DNA of 64,000 nucleotides from an uncultured Aquimarina sp. (GTDB lineage Bacteria; Bacteroidota; Bacteroidia; Flavobacteriales; Flavobacteriaceae). Shown here piece by piece: positions 36,133 through 44,136 of the stretch. The notes beneath the pieces were generated by a model, which worked only from the letters and a program-made list of their open reading frames with translations, had not been told where the DNA came from and ran no database searches. Made by a program: the position numbers and the translations under genes. The first letter of the stretch is position 1, and every line of letters begins with the position of its first letter. Location: assembly GCA_947498595.1 (NCBI GenBank), contig CANMKX010000003.1, positions 186,001 through 250,000 on the forward strand, written 5' to 3'.

Positions 36133-37247
36133 AAAATATTTGTTTTAACAAACCTAGTGGCAGCTCTAAATAATATTAAAAATATTCCTACAGATGCAAT
36201 TCCCCATAGTAAGGTTATTAAATCAAAAGGTACTTCTTTACTATATATATTATTTATTGTTTTAGTAATATTATCTACTCCCCAGATGCTAACTTTTATA
36301 TATATGAAAATCATAAAAAACATTCTTAAGATAGAATATAAAAACAATGCTGGTGAAGCAATTCCTTCTGGTTTTTTAAATTTCAGTAATTGAGAAATAA
36401 CTGTATTTGATTTTTCACTTAAATTAATGATTCCTGTCATATCACTATATACCCAGTATCCATCAAATTTTAAAAATGGATTTAAGTTATATAGACATAT
36501 TACCATATTCATCATAATGATATTATGTAATATGTATTGAATATTACCACTAAAATTGCCCAGAAAAATCATTGCAATTAAAAATATATTTACGATCAAT
36601 TGTAAATATATTCCTCCCAAATTGGCTATCACTCTTTTTTTTCCTTCAAGTTTCCAAAGGGAATTCATGTCTGTATAAAATGCTGGAAAAATAAAGTACA
36701 TACAAAAACCTACTTCTTTGGGCATTACTTTATACGAATACGCAGCAGTTGCGTGTCCTAATTCATGCACAAGTACAGATAATATTACTCCTATTGTTAC
36801 TGGGATAAACGAATTGGATGTTGTCTCGTATAACGATGCATCTATTAAGTAAAAATATAATAAATTAGTAATCCCTATAATTGTTAATAACGAATAAAAT
36901 AGTTTTTCTTTAAAAAGGAATACTAGTCCTTTCATAAGAAATTCTACACTTTTGGGTTTAAAAACAGTGAAGATTTTTTTGATAGATTTTTTTGTTGGTT
37001 TCTCTACCAACATCGGAATAATTTTATCGTCGATTAATGTTTCTAAATCATTCCGTGAAATGCTTACGAGTTTTTTGTTTTCGACCTCGTCAATTAAGTG
37101 ATCTCTAGAATAAGAGTCTACCTTAATCATATCGAATATGTTTTTTACGGTTTCACCTATGAGATAGTGATTTCCGTCATTAACTTGTAGTAAAAACTGA
37201 TCATTGTCCTCAGTTTTTTCAATTATAAATGTATTTAGTTTCATCAT
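36129..37247 (-). CDS. M50 (site-2 protease-like) membrane peptidase with PqqD-like N-terminus
   Basis: This 372-residue membrane protein has an N-terminal region of about 85 residues (LLQVNDGNHYLIGETVKNIF, LETLIDDKIIPML) that resembles a PqqD/RRE-type peptide-binding domain. The M50 zinc site follows: VLVHELGHATAAY with His161, Glu162 and His165, and the second motif LNPFLKFDGYW with Asp262. Several hydrophobic helices surround both. M50 proteases accompany RiPP genes, for example YydH in the epipeptide locus. It overlaps the arginase gene by 4 bp (ATGA), and is the first gene after the precursor. Leader removal at the membrane is the likely role. Confidence 0.86.
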   Translation of the reverse strand: MMKLNTFIIEKTEDNDQFLLQVNDGNHYLIGETVKNIFDMIKVDSYSRDHLIDEVENKKLVSISRNDLETLIDDKIIPMLVEKPTKKSIKKIFTVFKPKSVEFLMKGLVFLFKEKLFYSLLTIIGITNLLYFYLIDASLYETTSNSFIPVTIGVILSVLVHELGHATAAYSYKVMPKEVGFCMYFIFPAFYTDMNSLWKLEGKKRVIANLGGIYLQLIVNIFLIAMIFLGNFSGNIQYILHNIIMMNMVICLYNLNPFLKFDGYWVYSDMTGIINLSEKSNTVISQLLKFKKPEGIASPALFLYSILRMFFMIFIYIKVSIWGVDNITKTINNIYSKEVPFDLITLLWGIASVGIFLILFRAATRFVKTNIL

Positions 37248-37343
37248 CCCCTATATCTGACACTGTTATTCATCTATATAGAAAAAAACTTATATAAATT
37301 TAAGTCACTTTCTACAACTCTCTAATTAATATGATGAACTTGT

Positions 37344-37363
37344 TGAGTATTAATCAATACTCA
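37344..37363. promoter_or_regulatory. 8-bp palindrome in the M50 leader
   Basis: TGAGTATT and AATACTCA are separated by AATC, about 100 bp upstream of the M50 start. A TTCTTTGTTGA direct repeat also occurs at about 37386 and 37440. These may be operator or RNA-structure elements; there is no other support. Confidence 0.35.
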
Positions 37364-37503
37364 TTGTATTACATATAGAATACTTCTTTGTTGATTATAC
37401 ATTGGTACTCGCATAATCAGACAAATAAGTATTCTAAAAATTCTTTGTTGAGTTTGTGTTAAGGTTATATTATAAATTAAAGACTTTATAATAACCTCAT
37501 TTT

Positions 37504-37528
37504 GTTTTTTGGAACAACTCCAAAAAAC
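37504..37528. other. 10-bp perfect hairpin in the leader between precursor and enzymes
   Basis: Arms 37504-37513 and 37519-37528 are complementary with a 5-nt loop. T6 and A6 tracts lie inside the stem. In leftward transcripts it sits in the untranslated leader of the M50 gene. It is not a classical terminator because no T tract follows the stem. Confidence 0.45.
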
Positions 37529-37610
37529 TATAAATCTATTCAGATTTAAGTTATTTATACTCTGCCTAAGAAGAAATAGTTTCTATAATAGAGTAAAGTT
37601 AATTTTAATA

Positions 37611-37651
37611 AAGAAGGAGAAAAATAAAGAACAGATACCTTTCTCCTTCTT
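37611..37651 (-). terminator. Intercistronic terminator/attenuator after the precursor peptide gene
   Basis: A perfect 12-bp inverted repeat (37611-37622 and 37640-37651, 17-nt loop) starts 7 bp after the precursor stop. On the transcribed strand it is followed by TATTAAAATT. Partial termination here would give more precursor mRNA than enzyme mRNA, a common arrangement in RiPP operons. One arm also carries GGAGAA, which could mimic a ribosome site. Confidence 0.65.
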
Positions 37652-37658
37652 CATGAAA

Positions 37659-37790
37659 TTATATACCTACATCAACAGTTACATCGATATCAGGATCATT
37701 CCCGCTACAACGTCCTGAACAACATCCACCGTCTGCTGCTGCTAATTCATGTCTGTCTTCTAATTCTACAATTGACAATCCGTTTTTCAT
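37659..37790 (-). CDS. RiPP precursor peptide, 43 residues
   Basis: This short frame was not in any longer call. Leader MKNGLSIVELEDRHELAAAD is followed by GG (residues 21-22) and then the core CCSGRCSGNDPDIDVTVDVGI is split as CCSGRCSG (23-30) and NDPDIDVTVDVGI (31-43). The acidic, Leu-rich leader, the double Gly and a Cys/Gly/Ser-rich core are typical of ribosomal peptide natural products. The core has three Cys and a single Arg27, the residue a peptide arginase would need. An A-rich ribosome site (TTATTAAAGAC) precedes the ATG. It is the first gene before the M50, arginase and acyltransferase genes. No homologue is recognised, so the peptide class is new to me. Confidence 0.8.
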   Translation of the reverse strand: MKNGLSIVELEDRHELAAADGGCCSGRCSGNDPDIDVTVDVGI

Positions 37791-38453
37791 GTCTTTAATA
37801 ATTTTAATGTTTGTAATATACCTACTCTATGATGGCTTTTCGGTTTCCGCCTATATCTTTCAAGTTTCTTAATTCTTAAATTCTAACGCGATAATTATGT
37901 TATTTTTTAACTATCTCGATGCTAAAATATAAAAGAGAAGAGAAACTATTTGTGATGACCATCACAATCAAAAAGTTGTTACACATGCGTTATAACCGTA
38001 ATCAAAAAAAGGTTTATTTACATATATCAAATATCACAGAATTGTTAAACCCTAACTAAAATAGACTTAAAAAACTAACAACAAGCACTTTAAATAAAAT
38101 CTTGACTATTTGTTAAAATTTTCAAAAAACACCTTAATTTAAGAAACAAAATAAAATAAATTTTAACATTTTTTAACACACAAATAACATCAAAAAGTGA
38201 CTAATCTTATTTTATTCTTCAATTATTAGTGATTTTACAACATAATCATCAACTCAATCTCTCTCTATTTTTAACATTAAAAAGTGACATTCCTTTTTTA
38301 TTTATAATTTATTTTCAACACCCCTAATTAACCACAAAAAAACAACGGTTTACACGTACACTCAATCTTATTTTTTACTCTATAATTGTATATAAGAACA
38401 ACCCAAATATTGCCTAGAAACAGCATTTTATCAACCCTTTAATTTTCAACTAT
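37791..38453. other. Divergent intergenic region with presumed RiPP promoter
   Basis: About 660 bp of AT-rich DNA lies between the leftward RiPP operon and the rightward Ig-repeat gene. No TAnnTTTG match at a convincing distance was found for either gene. Two copies of an AAAAAGTGAC word (about 38192 and 38280) are the only repeat noticed. I see no further gene. Confidence 0.4.
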
Positions 38454-40667
38454 ATGGCATTAAAATTACCTACTTATTATTTTCGTATTCAATATGCAAT
38501 ATGCTTTTTGATGATGTTTTCTGTCTCAAAAATGCATTCTTTAACATATCATGACGCAACTTTATCCTTAGCTCCACCAACAGCAACAATAACACTTAGC
38601 GATTCTGATATTATCTCTGGAGAATCTCCTTCTGTTACAATTGTATTCTCTGAAATAGTTTTAGGTTTTGACAATACAGATGTTGTTGTTCCTAACGGCC
38701 AGCTATCAACTTTAAACACTAACGATGGAGGAATTACATTTACTGCAACTTATACTCCTAATAATGATGTTGATGATACAACCAACATTTTTTTACTAGA
38801 TAATACAGGAGTAACAGATGCTAGTAATACTCCTGGTATTGGGACAAGTAGTTCTGCTAATTTTATTATTGATACGAGACCTCCTAATGCAACTATTACA
38901 ATAAATGATGATACTCTTTCTATAGGGGAAACTTCTCTTATTACAATTACATTTACAGAAGCCGTTACAGGATTTGACAATGCAGATATTACAGTTCCAA
39001 ATGGAAGTTTATCAGATGTTGTTTCTACAGATGGTGAAATCACATTTACAGCTACTTACACTCCAAATTCTAATATTGAAGATTTAATAAATACTATTTC
39101 TGTTAATAAATCTGGACTTACAGATAATAAAGGAAATTCTGGTTCTGGAAGTGCCAATTCTGATAATTTATCTATCGATACTAGACGACCTACTGTAGCT
39201 ATTTCAATCTCTGACACAGAGATACTTGCTGGAAATACTACTACAATTACTTTTACATTTTCTGAAATTGTTACTGATTTTAGTAATACTGATCTTACAA
39301 TTCCTGCTAGTGGTGCTTTATCAAATGTAATTTCTACGAATGGTAACAGCGTTTTTACAGCTGTTTTTACACCTACAGCAAATCTTGAAGATTTAACTAA
39401 TATCGTTTCCATAGATAATTCGGGTATTAATGATATGAGTGGTAATGCTGGTGTCAATACAATTGATTCTGGAAACTTTATTATAGATACTGCTATACCA
39501 CAATCTTCAATTATAATTGACGATACAGCTATTAACATAGGTGAAACTGCTTTAGTTACTATTCTTTTTTCAGAAGCTGTAACAGGATTTGACAATAGTG
39601 ATCTTACTATCGCTAATGGTACCTTATCTCCAGTTACTTCTACTGATGGAAATATTAGCTTTACTGCTACTTATACTCCTAATATTACTGTTGAAGCTGC
39701 TACAAATTCAATTTCTATTGATAATTCAAGAGTAGAAGATACTCGTGGTAATACAGGAACAGGAATTATTAATTCTAATAATTTTGCTGTAGATACAGAG
39801 CGTCCTACAGTAATGGTATCAATCCAAGATACAGAGATAATGATTGGAGATACTAGTTTGATTACATTTACATTTTCTGAAGTTATAAATGGTTTTGATA
39901 ATAGTGACCTTACTTTTTCTAATGGAAGCTTATCTGATGTAACTTCTACTGATGGTGGTATTACATATACTGCTACCTTTACTCCTACTAATGGTATTGA
40001 AGTTAATAATAATGCTTTTACTATCTTATTAACAGGAGTAGATGATCAAAATGGAAACTCGGGTATTAGTACATATACCTCTGGAGTTTTTAGTGTTGAT
40101 ACATTAGCTCCTATTGCTACTTTATCCTCTACTGCAAGTTCTACCACTGGTGAAAACCCTATTCCAGTTCGTATCACTTTCCCTGAGGTTGTTAGTGGTT
40201 TTGATATGAGTGATATTAGTGTTACTAATGGTACTATTAGCAATTTTACAGAAACTACAACAGGACTTTTATTTGATATAGAAATTACACCTGCTAGTAA
40301 TGGGATCATTACTCTAAATATAGCTTCAGGCATAGCTTTGGATCTCAATAATAATGAAAATATTATGTCTTCTGAATTTTCTATTACATACGATAGTACA
40401 CTAAGTTCTGAAGATTTCTTTATTGAAAACGGTTTTGCATTATATCCTAATCCTAATAGAGGTGCTTTCTCTATTAGAGGTAATTATAGTTTAGGCTTAC
40501 AAAATTTTGCTATTTTCACTACTCAAGGTAAGTTAATCAAAAAACAGTCTTTTAATAAAAATCAACAATTACATCAAATCAATATTTCAGAAGTTCCAAG
40601 TGGAATTTATTTCATCAAAATAGATTCTGACAAAGGAAGTATTACTAAAAAATTGATCAAGCAATAA
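38454..40667 (+). CDS. T9SS-sorted surface protein with six bacterial Ig-like repeats
   Basis: This 737-residue protein has an N-terminal signal-like segment (YAICFLMMFSVSKMHSL). Six tandem Ig-like domains of about 102 residues start near residues 42, 143, 245, 348, 450 and 552, each opening with P(T/N)xxIxIxDxxIxxG and containing FTFSE(I/V)VxGFDNxDL and TATYTPN. The last 75 residues are a T9SS type A sorting domain (FALYPNPNRGAFSIRG, VPSGIYFIKID, KKLIKQ). It is exported by the type IX system to the cell surface; a fibre-like or adhesive role is likely. The repeats are similar enough at DNA level to recombine. Confidence 0.9.
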   Translation: MALKLPTYYFRIQYAICFLMMFSVSKMHSLTYHDATLSLAPPTATITLSDSDIISGESPSVTIVFSEIVLGFDNTDVVVPNGQLSTLNTNDGGITFTATYTPNNDVDDTTNIFLLDNTGVTDASNTPGIGTSSSANFIIDTRPPNATITINDDTLSIGETSLITITFTEAVTGFDNADITVPNGSLSDVVSTDGEITFTATYTPNSNIEDLINTISVNKSGLTDNKGNSGSGSANSDNLSIDTRRPTVAISISDTEILAGNTTTITFTFSEIVTDFSNTDLTIPASGALSNVISTNGNSVFTAVFTPTANLEDLTNIVSIDNSGINDMSGNAGVNTIDSGNFIIDTAIPQSSIIIDDTAINIGETALVTILFSEAVTGFDNSDLTIANGTLSPVTSTDGNISFTATYTPNITVEAATNSISIDNSRVEDTRGNTGTGIINSNNFAVDTERPTVMVSIQDTEIMIGDTSLITFTFSEVINGFDNSDLTFSNGSLSDVTSTDGGITYTATFTPTNGIEVNNNAFTILLTGVDDQNGNSGISTYTSGVFSVDTLAPIATLSSTASSTTGENPIPVRITFPEVVSGFDMSDISVTNGTISNFTETTTGLLFDIEITPASNGIITLNIASGIALDLNNNENIMSSEFSITYDSTLSSEDFFIENGFALYPNPNRGAFSIRGNYSLGLQNFAIFTTQGKLIKKQSFNKNQQLHQINISEVPSGIYFIKIDSDKGSITKKLIKQ

Positions 40668-40798
40668 TTCCATTAAATTCAATATACAAGGCTAAGATAT
40701 ATATCTTGGTCTTGTATATTATATAATAAAAACATATCCCAACTATTCTTCACCCAGATAAAATACCTAAAGAAACATTGAAGGTAATTATCGTGTTT

Positions 40799-40999
40799 TT
40801 ATTTAATTTTCTTTTCAATCTTTATTTTTCTAGAACTACGATACATTAATGCAATTAGTATCAATCCTATTCCACTACCAACTAACGATCCGTTTATAAA
40901 ATCTGATAACTCAAGAAAACGAGTAATTATTTGTGGAATCATTATTATTAATAATCCAATACCTAATAATACTATAGTTTTAGTTTTTAATCCCTTCAT
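40799..40999 (-). CDS. Small two-helix membrane protein
   Basis: This 66-residue protein has two hydrophobic segments (TIVLLGIGLLIIMIPQIITRF, FINGSLVGSGIGLILIALMY) and a basic tail (RSSRKIKIEKKIK). No family is recognised. It stands alone between the Ig-repeat gene and the metal island. Confidence 0.6.
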   Translation of the reverse strand: MKGLKTKTIVLLGIGLLIIMIPQIITRFLELSDFINGSLVGSGIGLILIALMYRSSRKIKIEKKIK

Positions 41000-41288
41000 A
41001 AATCTAATTTTTAATTATTCTCACTGATCTTTATACAATTAGTATCGTATTTTAAGTTTTTGTTACAGATATGATTATTAATCAAATAGGGTTCCCTTTT
41101 ATTCTCATTTACACGATAACTTATATGCTATTTACCTCTTTTTTTTATGAAGTTATAATTGGATGATTCAAATTCACTTTCTAATTATTGGTTTTAAATC
41201 ATTAGTGATCTAATAAAAAATAGGACTATGAAAAATGATTTTTCACAGCCCTATTTTTAAAGTATATAAAGTTATTTTACTCTTTTAA

Positions 41289-41927
41289 TTATTTAAACAA
41301 TTCATACTGTCCTTTTAAGCGTATAGTAACTGTAATATCCTTCTTTTCATCATTTCTAAAATACCATCCATGTTTCCCTTCAAAAGGAGCTGTAAATGTT
41401 CCTGCCATATTATTAGAATATGCTAATGTATAGCTCTCATAAAACACATTTTTAGGAGGGTTATCTTGTTTTACTTCTCCATGAAAATCTATATATACAA
41501 TACCTGCATCTGTTGCCCATTCATATTTAGTACTTCCATATTTAAGCATTTTAATTTTATATTCAATTCCTTTTCCTGCTGGTACTATTACTTCAATAGT
41601 ATCTTCTCTTTCGACAAATTGCGTTACTGGAGGAGGGTTATTTGCTTCTATTGGTTTGGGTACATTTGCAGGAGATCCAACTTTTTCCATTTTTATTTTT
41701 TCGAAATTCAATATAGATGTTGGAGCATCTTTTTTAACCTCAATAACTTCTTCATTATTTTGATATAATTTTGAAAATCCAAAAAGCTTACCCGTTCCTA
41801 CAGGGTCTATTCCGTATTCTGCAGGAAAAACAGCTGTTACCAATACCACTACTCCAATAATAAATGCTATTATTACTGATTTTATAATTTGTTTTTTGCC
41901 CATTATAGGCTGATTATCTGTACTCAT
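41289..41927 (-). CDS. Membrane-anchored periplasmic protein of the metal-efflux island
   Basis: This 212-residue protein has one N-terminal membrane helix (IIKSVIIAFIIGVVVLVTAVF) followed by the motif PAEYGIDPVGTGKLFGFSKL. A periplasmic beta domain comes next (EVIVPAGKGIEYKIKMLKYG ... GKHGWYFRN). Such transmembrane anchor proteins are found next to HupE/UreJ-like and CzcABC-type genes. The exact role is not known. It follows the HupE-like gene by 9 bp, so the two are cotranscribed. A hairpin with A/T tracts lies downstream at about 41220-41260. Confidence 0.8.
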   Translation of the reverse strand: MSTDNQPIMGKKQIIKSVIIAFIIGVVVLVTAVFPAEYGIDPVGTGKLFGFSKLYQNNEEVIEVKKDAPTSILNFEKIKMEKVGSPANVPKPIEANNPPPVTQFVEREDTIEVIVPAGKGIEYKIKMLKYGSTKYEWATDAGIVYIDFHGEVKQDNPPKNVFYESYTLAYSNNMAGTFTAPFEGKHGWYFRNDEKKDITVTIRLKGQYELFK

Positions 41928-41936
41928 ATTATTTTT

Positions 41937-42626
41937 TTAAGAAATAAAATATCCCATTAATTGAAACCCTAGCAGCACAAACCCTGCTGCCATCAAAAAT
42001 GTATTTGTTAATTTAGAAAACTTGATATAATTATCATATCGTCTCCAGATTCCAATAAGTAACAATACCAATCCCAAAGCTAAAAATTGACCTATTTCTA
42101 CTCCTAAGTTGAAACCTAATAGGTTTACAAAAAGACCTTCTTGATCAAATTCAAATTCTTGTAGCTTAGTAGCTAATCCAAATCCATGAAACAATCCAAA
42201 AATTAATACTGCTATCTTAGTATTAGGTTGTTTCCCAAAAAATTGCTTAAATCCTCCTAAATTATCAAATCCTTTATAGACAATAGATAATGCAATTATC
42301 GCATCTATTAAATATGCATTCATATTAATATCTGCCATCACACCAAACAATAATGTAAGACTGTGTCCTATTGTAAAAAAGCTTACGTATGTAATAATTT
42401 CTTTGGTTTTATATAAAAAGAAAATTACACCAACCAGAAAAAGTAAGTGATCGTATCCTGTAATCATATGTTTTGCTCCTATATATAAAAAAGGGCCAAA
42501 AGCAACTCCTTTATTTCCTATTAAAAATGATTGTGTCTCATCGTCAACTCCATGCGCATAAGTTGTTACAGAAAGTAAACAACACACGATAAAGGTTAAT
42601 AAAGTTGTTATTTGTTTTATTTTCAT
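41937..42626 (-). CDS. HupE/UreJ family metal permease-like protein
   Basis: This 229-residue protein has a signal-like first helix (FIVCCLLSVTTYAHG) and about six more helices. The family signature GAKHMITGYDHLLFLVGVIFFL contains the conserved His and Asp residues of the metal site, and LIFGLFHGFGLATKL is the second motif. Characterised members carry nickel or cobalt. Its setting beside an RND metal efflux system suggests metal handling, but the metal is not readable. Confidence 0.88.
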   Translation of the reverse strand: MKIKQITTLLTFIVCCLLSVTTYAHGVDDETQSFLIGNKGVAFGPFLYIGAKHMITGYDHLLFLVGVIFFLYKTKEIITYVSFFTIGHSLTLLFGVMADINMNAYLIDAIIALSIVYKGFDNLGGFKQFFGKQPNTKIAVLIFGLFHGFGLATKLQEFEFDQEGLFVNLLGFNLGVEIGQFLALGLVLLLIGIWRRYDNYIKFSKLTNTFLMAAGFVLLGFQLMGYFIS

Positions 42627-42653
42627 TATTAATTCTTTTTTTCGATCATTTAA

Positions 42654-42686
42654 AAATGCCTACCTCTCTCGCAGAGATAGGCATTT
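42654..42686 (-). terminator. Terminator after the small lipoprotein gene
   Basis: Inverted repeat arms AAATGCCTA and TAGGCATTT with an inner CTCT/AGAG pair, just past the small lipoprotein stop. The leftward side is followed by TTTAAA. Confidence 0.7.
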
Positions 42687-42690
42687 ACTA

Positions 42691-42891
42691 TTAATGAGCG
42701 TGTCCGTGCTCTTTTACTTGACGAATACTATCCTGTTTTCTCTTTGCATCTTCATCAATTTGAGTATTTGTCTCTGTTTTTACTTCAACTTTTTCTTCAA
42801 CCTTTTTTTCTTCAGTTTTTTTAGTATCTGTACAAGCTGTTACAAAACCTAACGTTAATGTTAATGCAATAATTAATACTCTAGTTTTCAT
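42691..42891 (-). CDS. Small Lys/Glu-rich lipoprotein
   Basis: This 66-residue protein has a lipoprotein signal (LIIALTLTLGFVTACTD) and a charged tail rich in Lys and Glu (KKTEEKKVEEKVEVKTE). It ends with KEHGHAH, three His residues that could bind metal. It lies 39 bp after the CzcB-like gene and so belongs to the efflux operon. Confidence 0.7.
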   Translation of the reverse strand: MKTRVLIIALTLTLGFVTACTDTKKTEEKKVEEKVEVKTETNTQIDEDAKRKQDSIRQVKEHGHAH

Positions 42892-42930
42892 GTTTGTATA
42901 TTTAAATAGTTAATCTTTCTGTAATTAATT

Positions 42931-44118
42931 TTATTCTCCTCCTTCTTGCAAATTTTTATAGGCTGCGATGATAGTATACGCATTTTTTATCACTATTTTC
43001 TCTGTCTCTTCAATTTGTTTTTCTAAAAATGAAATCGCTGTATATACGCCCTCTGTAACTCCTCTTTCAACTCTAACTAAATCAAAATATATGCTCCCAT
43101 TATTCTTATTTTGTTCCACGATTAAGTAGTCTACACCTTCAAATGTTACAATAGCTTTACTAGGTACGACTTGTTCATTTGATGTATTTGATTCTACCCA
43201 AGCTTTGACATACATTTCTGGTAATAATCCATTAAGATTTTTTTCGTCTATATCGCAATGTACTATAATCACGCGCTCGTTACCCGATGCTTTTCCTATT
43301 TGCTCAATAATCGCTATTCTATTAAAGTCAGTTTCATTTGCTAAAGAAAATCTAACTTTCTGTCCTACTGATAAAGCGCTCATCATACTTTCATAAACAT
43401 TAAGTTCTAAATGTACTTTCTCTGTATTTACTATCTCAAAAATAATATCCCTTGGAGTTACATATCCGCCAATAATAGCGTTACTTGTTTTAATATATCC
43501 ATCAATAGGTGCATATAAATTTGCTGTTCTTGATACGATTCCTTCTTTCACTTTGTTTTTATCAATTCCTATTAACCCTAATTTCTGTGATAGTGCATTT
43601 ACTTTTGCTTGTAACATTTTATATTGAGAAGTTATTTTTTGATATGTTTTTTTAGCATTAATATCTTGAGCTCTCAATTCTTTTTGACGTTCATATTCTT
43701 TCGTTACAAACTCTAATTCGCTTACACTTTCTAAATAATTTTGTTGTATTGTTATAAACTCTACATTCTCTAAAGTTGCTAATAATTGTCCTTTTTTTAC
43801 AGGTGTACCTATGATAAGTCCTGACGTTTTGATATATCCTCCTAATTGAGCTGAGACTACTGCTGTATTAGATGGATCAACTTCTATTTTACCATTTAAC
43901 TTTATGATATTGCTAATAGCACGTTTCTCAATATTTCCTGTTTCTATTGCTGCTAATCTATATTGTTGCTCAGAAAAAGTGATTGTCTGTGTACTTACAG
44001 ATTCTGTTTCATTATCGATCCTTATCTCTTGTCCTTTATTTTTCTTTTCATTACAAGAAATCAACAGATTAACAACCAATAAAACAATCGTTATATTTTT
44101 TATTATTTTATAATTCAT
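42931..44118 (-). CDS. czcB: CzcB-like periplasmic adaptor of RND metal efflux
   Basis: This 395-residue membrane-fusion protein has a lipoprotein signal (IVLLVVNLLISC). The lipoyl/barrel-sandwich core (GKIEVDPSNTAVVSAQLGGY, GTPVKKGQLLATLENVEF) flanks a helical hairpin (TIQQNYLESVSELEFVTKEY). Beta-barrel and membrane-proximal domains follow. It links the RND pump in the inner membrane to the outer-membrane channel. It lies 18 bp after the pump gene. Its metal (Zn/Co/Ni/Cu) is undefined. Confidence 0.9.
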   Translation of the reverse strand: MNYKIIKNITIVLLVVNLLISCNEKKNKGQEIRIDNETESVSTQTITFSEQQYRLAAIETGNIEKRAISNIIKLNGKIEVDPSNTAVVSAQLGGYIKTSGLIIGTPVKKGQLLATLENVEFITIQQNYLESVSELEFVTKEYERQKELRAQDINAKKTYQKITSQYKMLQAKVNALSQKLGLIGIDKNKVKEGIVSRTANLYAPIDGYIKTSNAIIGGYVTPRDIIFEIVNTEKVHLELNVYESMMSALSVGQKVRFSLANETDFNRIAIIEQIGKASGNERVIIVHCDIDEKNLNGLLPEMYVKAWVESNTSNEQVVPSKAIVTFEGVDYLIVEQNKNNGSIYFDLVRVERGVTEGVYTAISFLEKQIEETEKIVIKNAYTIIAAYKNLQEGGE

Positions 44119-44136
44119 TTTATAATCTTTATTTTT

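Noticed and set aside
36129..36393. Plus-strand 103-codon frame at the M50 gene end
   Set aside because: Antisense to conserved M50 C-terminal helices.
38750..40348. Several antisense frames of 97-179 codons inside the Ig-repeat gene
   Set aside because: They recur in step with the repeats and encode the same type of Ile/Ser/Val-rich shadow each time.
41466..41768. 100-codon plus-strand frame rich in Phe/Tyr/Cys
   Set aside because: Antisense to the membrane-anchor protein, composition typical of AT-rich shadows.
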